A stretch of DNA of 9,162 bases, taken from assembly GCA_031273365.1 (NCBI GenBank), contig JAISSA010000175.1, positions 1-9,162 of the forward strand, in the 5' to 3' direction. Of this stretch, positions 6,561 through 9,162 are shown piece by piece. Below the pieces are notes generated by a model that searched no databases, had not been told where the DNA came from, and saw only the letters and a list, made by a program, of their open reading frames with translations. This DNA is from Synergistaceae bacterium (GTDB lineage Bacteria > Synergistota > Synergistia > Synergistales > Aminobacteriaceae). Position numbers and translations under genes: made by a program. Every line of letters begins with the position of its first letter. Position 1 is the stretch's first letter.

Positions 6561-6598
6561 AAACGTTCAAGCCCAGCGGGGCAGGGGAACGTGTCCCC
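6555..6598. repeat. Intergenic repeat copy 1 with hairpin, upstream of the DHH gene
   Basis: The 33 bases from 6555 (TTTCGTAAACGTTCAAGCCC and onward) match those from 7801 at about 27 positions. A small stem, GGGGA (6584-6588) with TCCCC (6594-6598), closes this copy. It lies in the gap between the TIR and DHH genes. Confidence 0.6.
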
Positions 6599-6669
6599 GC
6601 GCCCGTCCGCCTCCCGGCGCTGCCCTCAGCGACTGTCGGGGCAGAATCGGACGTATGAAGTCGAAATGG

Positions 6670-6689
6670 CTACCCTCACAGGAATTTTC
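6670..6689. repeat. Direct repeat, right copy (overlaps the TIR gene stop)
   Basis: TACCCTCACAGGAATTTTC matches the segment at 6541-6558 except for one extra C and one A/T change. It contains the TIR stop codon and last codons. Confidence 0.6.
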
Positions 6690-7770
6690 TTCTTAAAAAC
6701 GAGCCCACCATGTCAAGGACTAAAACCCCGCCGCTGGCCGCCATGGCATAAAAAGCCGCGGATTTCAGCCAGTCCGGAACGAGGGGCAAATCCAGCGCCT
6801 GTATGGCCCTCGGATCCAGCGCGTAAGGAAGGCGAAATTTTACCAGAAGCTGCGAAGCCCAGAGCGCCCAAATCTTGAAATTGTTGAGGTTCAGGATCAT
6901 CAACAGGAGCCCCAGCAGGAACCCCCAGTAAATTAACGTTTGAAATACGCGGGAAGCGGGCAAAAGGTTGAAAAGGGCGTAGGGCCCGCTGAAGCGTCGG
7001 TCGAAATACCAGTAGAGGACCATCGCTGAAAGCCCCCAAAGCGGCGCCGTGATGATGAAAGAGCCCTGAAGGCCCGAGAGCTGATATAACTGTACGAGCT
7101 CCGTGATGCCGGCAAAAAGGACCAGCCTCAACAGCCATTTCAGGAGAAAAAAAGAGGCCGTGGGGACCCCGCTACCGGGTTTGACGGGAGTCTGGTGAAT
7201 CACCCTCTCCCTCAGGTTGGTGGTCGAGTATACGGGTTCTTCAGGTTTTTTCTGACGGCCGGAGTTCCAGAAGCCTTTTCCTCCGTTGTTCTTTTCGCGT
7301 AAATTCTGGACGAAAGAGGAGGCCGCCCCGCCTTTTTTGCCATCCCCCCAGTTCCGCGCGAGCCATTTACATATCTGAAAGGCGATAAGCTGGGGGTTGT
7401 TTCCCTCGATGCCCTGGGTCGAGTGCAGGATCAGGGCCAATCCGGGAGGCAGGACGTCCATGCCCTCCAGGTAAACGGGAATCAGCCTCACCTTTTTGTC
7501 GAGGGCGAATTCGACCTCCGACCGGACGTACTGCGACGCCATGGATGCCTTCGTGATGAAAACGATGAAGAGGTTGCACGCCGTGATGGCGTTGGCGATC
7601 TCGTCCGACCAGATGGAACTGACGTTGATCTCCTTGTCGTACCAGACTTTATACCCGTTGGAGACGATCGCCTCTATCACCGGGGTGACGAAAAATTCGT
7701 CGTTGTGGGCGTAACTGACGAAAATAAAAGGCCCGTCCTCAATCTTGCATGGCGCCGGATTTTGTGTCAT
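6676..7770 (-). CDS. TIR-domain protein with C-terminal multi-pass membrane region
   Basis: The protein has 364 residues; ATG at 7770 follows GAGGG by five bases. Residues 14-140 form a TIR domain: FIFVSYAHNDE at the start (betaA), GYKVWYDKEI, a FIVFIT strand, then SQYVRSEVEFAL and RLIPVYLEG. E85 in YVRSE sits where catalytic TIRs such as SARM1 carry their NADase glutamate, so NAD cleavage or cyclisation is plausible but unproven. A charged, flexible linker (about 142-205) leads to hydrophobic segments at about 207-228, 236-256, 276-296 and 336-358, with a weaker one near 299-312. The protein should be membrane-anchored with a cytosolic TIR. Membrane-linked TIR proteins occur among bacterial immune effectors. 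It is the first gene of the minus-strand unit with the DHH and M23 genes. Confidence 0.9.
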   Translation of the reverse strand: MTQNPAPCKIEDGPFIFVSYAHNDEFFVTPVIEAIVSNGYKVWYDKEINVSSIWSDEIANAITACNLFIVFITKASMASQYVRSEVEFALDKKVRLIPVYLEGMDVLPPGLALILHSTQGIEGNNPQLIAFQICKWLARNWGDGKKGGAASSFVQNLREKNNGGKGFWNSGRQKKPEEPVYSTTNLRERVIHQTPVKPGSGVPTASFFLLKWLLRLVLFAGITELVQLYQLSGLQGSFIITAPLWGLSAMVLYWYFDRRFSGPYALFNLLPASRVFQTLIYWGFLLGLLLMILNLNNFKIWALWASQLLVKFRLPYALDPRAIQALDLPLVPDWLKSAAFYAMAASGGVLVLDMVGSFLRRKFL

Positions 7771-7800
7771 CTTGGCCCTCAGTCTCCGTCGTTCAGGACT

Positions 7801-7840
7801 TTTCGTAAGCGTTCAGGCTCAGAAGGGCAGAGGCCCTGCC
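7801..7840. repeat. Intergenic repeat copy 2 with hairpin, upstream of the TIR gene
   Basis: TTTCGTAAGCGTTCAGGCTC and onward (7801-7833) match the 6555-6587 copy. The adjoining hairpin, GGCAG (7826-7830) with CTGCC (7836-7840), differs in sequence from that of copy 1 but sits in a similar place. It lies in the leader of the TIR transcript. Confidence 0.6.
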
Positions 7841-7896
7841 ATCCCGGGCCTCGCCCCATCGTTCTTCGCGGAATCATCATGTTCGCACTCTTCCTT

Positions 7897-7919
7897 CCGT
7901 ATTCCTTCCCGTATTCCTT
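7897..7919. repeat. Short tandem repeat in the leader of the TIR operon
   Basis: CCGTATTCCTT occurs at 7897-7907 and again at 7909-7919, a 12-bp period. It lies about 70-90 bp downstream of the proposed minus-strand promoter. Function unknown. Confidence 0.5.
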
Positions 7920-7988
7920 TCGGACGCTTCTTCTGTCTGTCGATCTCGATCCTGAAAGCCGACTTCCTGCTCGGGTTATACTGAGTCA

Positions 7989-8017
7989 ATTATACTAAGG
8001 AGCGGGTAAATTGCCAG
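7989..8017 (-). promoter_or_regulatory. Candidate promoter of the TIR-DHH-M23 unit
   Basis: On the minus strand CTGGCA (8012-8017) lies 17 bp before a perfect TATAAT (7989-7994). It would give a leader of about 210 nt before the TIR ATG at 7770, containing the tandem repeat and repeat copy 2. Confidence 0.55.
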
Positions 8018-8090
8018 CGGTCTGTCGTTTTTTTCACGGGAGGTTTTGGAAAAATGCACGCCGGCGGTTTCGTTTTTTAAGAAAATTCGA

Positions 8091-8183
8091 GATAATAGGA
8101 CCGTAAGGCCGGGCGAGCGAGGGGATACCCCTGCTTCCCCGAGCCTCGACGCTCACGATCACTTTATGACAAGAGGGAATTTT
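8091..8183 (+). promoter_or_regulatory. Upstream region of the cation transporter gene
   Basis: A -10-like GATAAT at 8091-8096 lacks a good -35 partner. The following ~87 bp are GC-rich and partly self-complementary (GGGGA and TCCCC around 8121-8140). I do not recognise a known metal riboswitch in it. An upstream in-frame extension to 8046 lacks transporter similarity. Confidence 0.3.
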
Positions 8184-9110
8184 ATGACGTTCGAAGCGAA
8201 TATGGCGCTCGACCGGAGGTGCCGGCGGGCGGTTGCCGTGGTGGTGGTCGGGTTGGGGGTCAACGTGTTGCTGGTGATTGGAAAGTACGCGGCCGGCGTG
8301 CTGGGGAACAGCGGGGCCATGATCGCGGACGCCACGCATTCCCTGTCGGACCTGCTGACGGATTTTGCCGTCATGCTGGGGCTGCGCTACACGAGCAAGC
8401 CGGCGGACGAGGAACACGCCTACGGACACGGCAGGGTCGAGACCCTTGCGGCGGCTTTTTGCGGTCTTGTCCTGCTGACGGTGGGTCTGGGGGTCTTTTT
8501 CGACGGCTTCGGCAGCATTTTTCAGGTCGTTCGGGGAGAGCCGCTTCCCGCGCCGGGGAAAATCGCGCTCTGGGCGGCGCTGTTTTCGATTTTTTCCAAG
8601 GAGGTCCTCTACAGGTACACCCGGGCGGAGGGGCAGAGGCTGAACAGTTCCTCGCTCATCGCCAACGCGTGGCATCATCGTTCGGACGCGTTTTCCTCCC
8701 TCGGCGCGCTGCTGGGAATCGGGGGAAGCGTGCTGGGCGGGGAGGGCTGGACGGTTCTGGATCCTGTGGCGGCCGTCGTCGTCAGCTTCTTTATCCTCTA
8801 TGCCGCGGTGGCGATTTTCTGGAACAGCATCAGAGAGGTTCTGGACACCTCCCTCGCGCCGTCGCAGGTGGAGCTGATTCGCGCGACGGCGCTCGATTTT
8901 CCGGAAATCTGCGATATTCACAAGATAAGAACCCGCAGAATCGGATTTTACGTGGCGCTCGAGGCGCACATCGTGCTCGACGGGGGCATGAGCCTCGACA
9001 AAGCCCACGATATCGCGACCGCGCTCGAAAAAAAACTGCAAACCCCCCTGGGCAGCGGCGCGCTGATCACGCTTCACACGGAACCCGCCAAACTTTCAGG
9101 GAGGCTGTGA
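8184..9110 (+). CDS. Cation diffusion facilitator (CDF) family metal efflux transporter
   Basis: The start ATG at 8184 has AGAGGG six bases upstream and gives 308 residues, the normal length for the family; earlier in-frame starts add residues with no family resemblance. Hydrophobic segments lie at about 15-35, 43-66, 86-110, 124-142, 160-184 and 192-214. The transport-site motifs are HSLSD (H52, D56) in helix 2 and HHRSD (H164, D168) in helix 5. The HxxxD/HxxxD pattern is the one typical of zinc-transporting members, while Mn-type members usually have DxxxD. YGHGRVE (80-86) is also characteristic. The C-terminal domain (about 222-308; DIHKIRTR, EAHIVLD, LHTEP) is the cytosolic dimerisation domain with candidate regulatory histidines. 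It exports divalent metal by proton antiport. It is divergent from the TIR unit. Confidence 0.93.
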   Translation: MTFEANMALDRRCRRAVAVVVVGLGVNVLLVIGKYAAGVLGNSGAMIADATHSLSDLLTDFAVMLGLRYTSKPADEEHAYGHGRVETLAAAFCGLVLLTVGLGVFFDGFGSIFQVVRGEPLPAPGKIALWAALFSIFSKEVLYRYTRAEGQRLNSSSLIANAWHHRSDAFSSLGALLGIGGSVLGGEGWTVLDPVAAVVVSFFILYAAVAIFWNSIREVLDTSLAPSQVELIRATALDFPEICDIHKIRTRRIGFYVALEAHIVLDGGMSLDKAHDIATALEKKLQTPLGSGALITLHTEPAKLSGRL

Positions 9111-9162
9111 TCGCCAAAATCATAAACCCGACATCGTTTCCTGCTTTCCATCAGTCCCCTTT
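9107..9162 (+). CDS. Possible start of a further gene, cut by the window edge
   Basis: GTG at 9107 overlaps the transporter stop (GTGA) and follows AGGGAGG very closely. The frame stays open to the edge, giving (M)IAKIINPTSFPAFHQSP. The overlap suggests translational coupling with the transporter. Eighteen codons are too few to name a family. Confidence 0.4.
   Translation, partial: MIAKIINPTSFPAFHQSP

Noticed and set aside
7860..7925. CRISPR-like array suggested by the CCGTATTCCTT repeats
   Set aside because: There are only two 11-bp units with a 1-bp gap and no spacers; it is a simple tandem repeat.
8046..8183. N-terminal extension of the transporter from TTG 8046
   Set aside because: The added 46 residues are not transporter-like, while ATG 8184 has an ideally spaced AGAGGG and gives the normal family length.
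8097..8183. Metal-sensing riboswitch ahead of the CDF gene
   Set aside because: The segment is GC-rich and partly foldable, but I could not match the conserved core of the NiCo or yybP-ykoY classes.
8034..9077. Minus-strand open frame opposite the CDF transporter
   Set aside because: Antisense to a clear transporter; its low-complexity Arg/His/Gln-rich product indicates a shadow frame.

Overview
The window is a bacterial chromosomal segment. It is GC-rich apart from an AT-rich patch at the left edge, and its genes are compact with purine-rich Shine-Dalgarno sites. Taxonomy cannot be fixed from the sequence alone. The gene styles would fit a GC-rich anaerobe such as a Synergistota member, but that is a guess.

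Left part (1-1000) is an accessory zone. It opens with the last 37 codons of a TnpB nuclease (IS200/IS605 family), followed by its AT-rich right end with a probable omega-RNA region. Next comes the 3' remnant of an unidentified GC-rich gene. On the minus strand lies a solitary HicB-type antitoxin gene broken by a +1 frameshift. It has a strong minus-strand terminator and a promoter over a 10-bp tandem repeat. No hicA toxin gene is visible beside it.

Centre (1290-3330): a plus-strand DEAD-box RNA helicase with a C-terminal DbpA-like RNA-binding domain. Its leader contains a promoter and a near-perfect 13-bp terminator-like hairpin, suggesting attenuation. The helicase has DEGD instead of DEAD in motif II and a short repeat-encoded acidic N-terminal extension.

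Right centre (3517-8017) holds three minus-strand genes that look like one transcription unit, read from a TATAAT promoter near 7990. In order they encode a TIR-domain protein with a multi-helix membrane region, a DHH/DHHA1 phosphoesterase fused to what looks like four tandem copies of a short module, and a LysM-like/M23 cell-wall peptidase with an apparent TTG start. A 33-bp repeat with a hairpin lies upstream of both the TIR and the DHH genes. The copy between them is bracketed by near-identical ~18-bp direct repeats, as if it had been inserted at a once tight gene junction. The TIR/DHH pairing is the best candidate for an undescribed system: a membrane-tethered potential NAD-processing TIR beside a potential nucleotide phosphodiesterase.

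Right end (8184-9162): a divergent plus-strand cation diffusion facilitator with zinc-type HxxxD sites, overlapping the possible start of a further gene that runs off the window.
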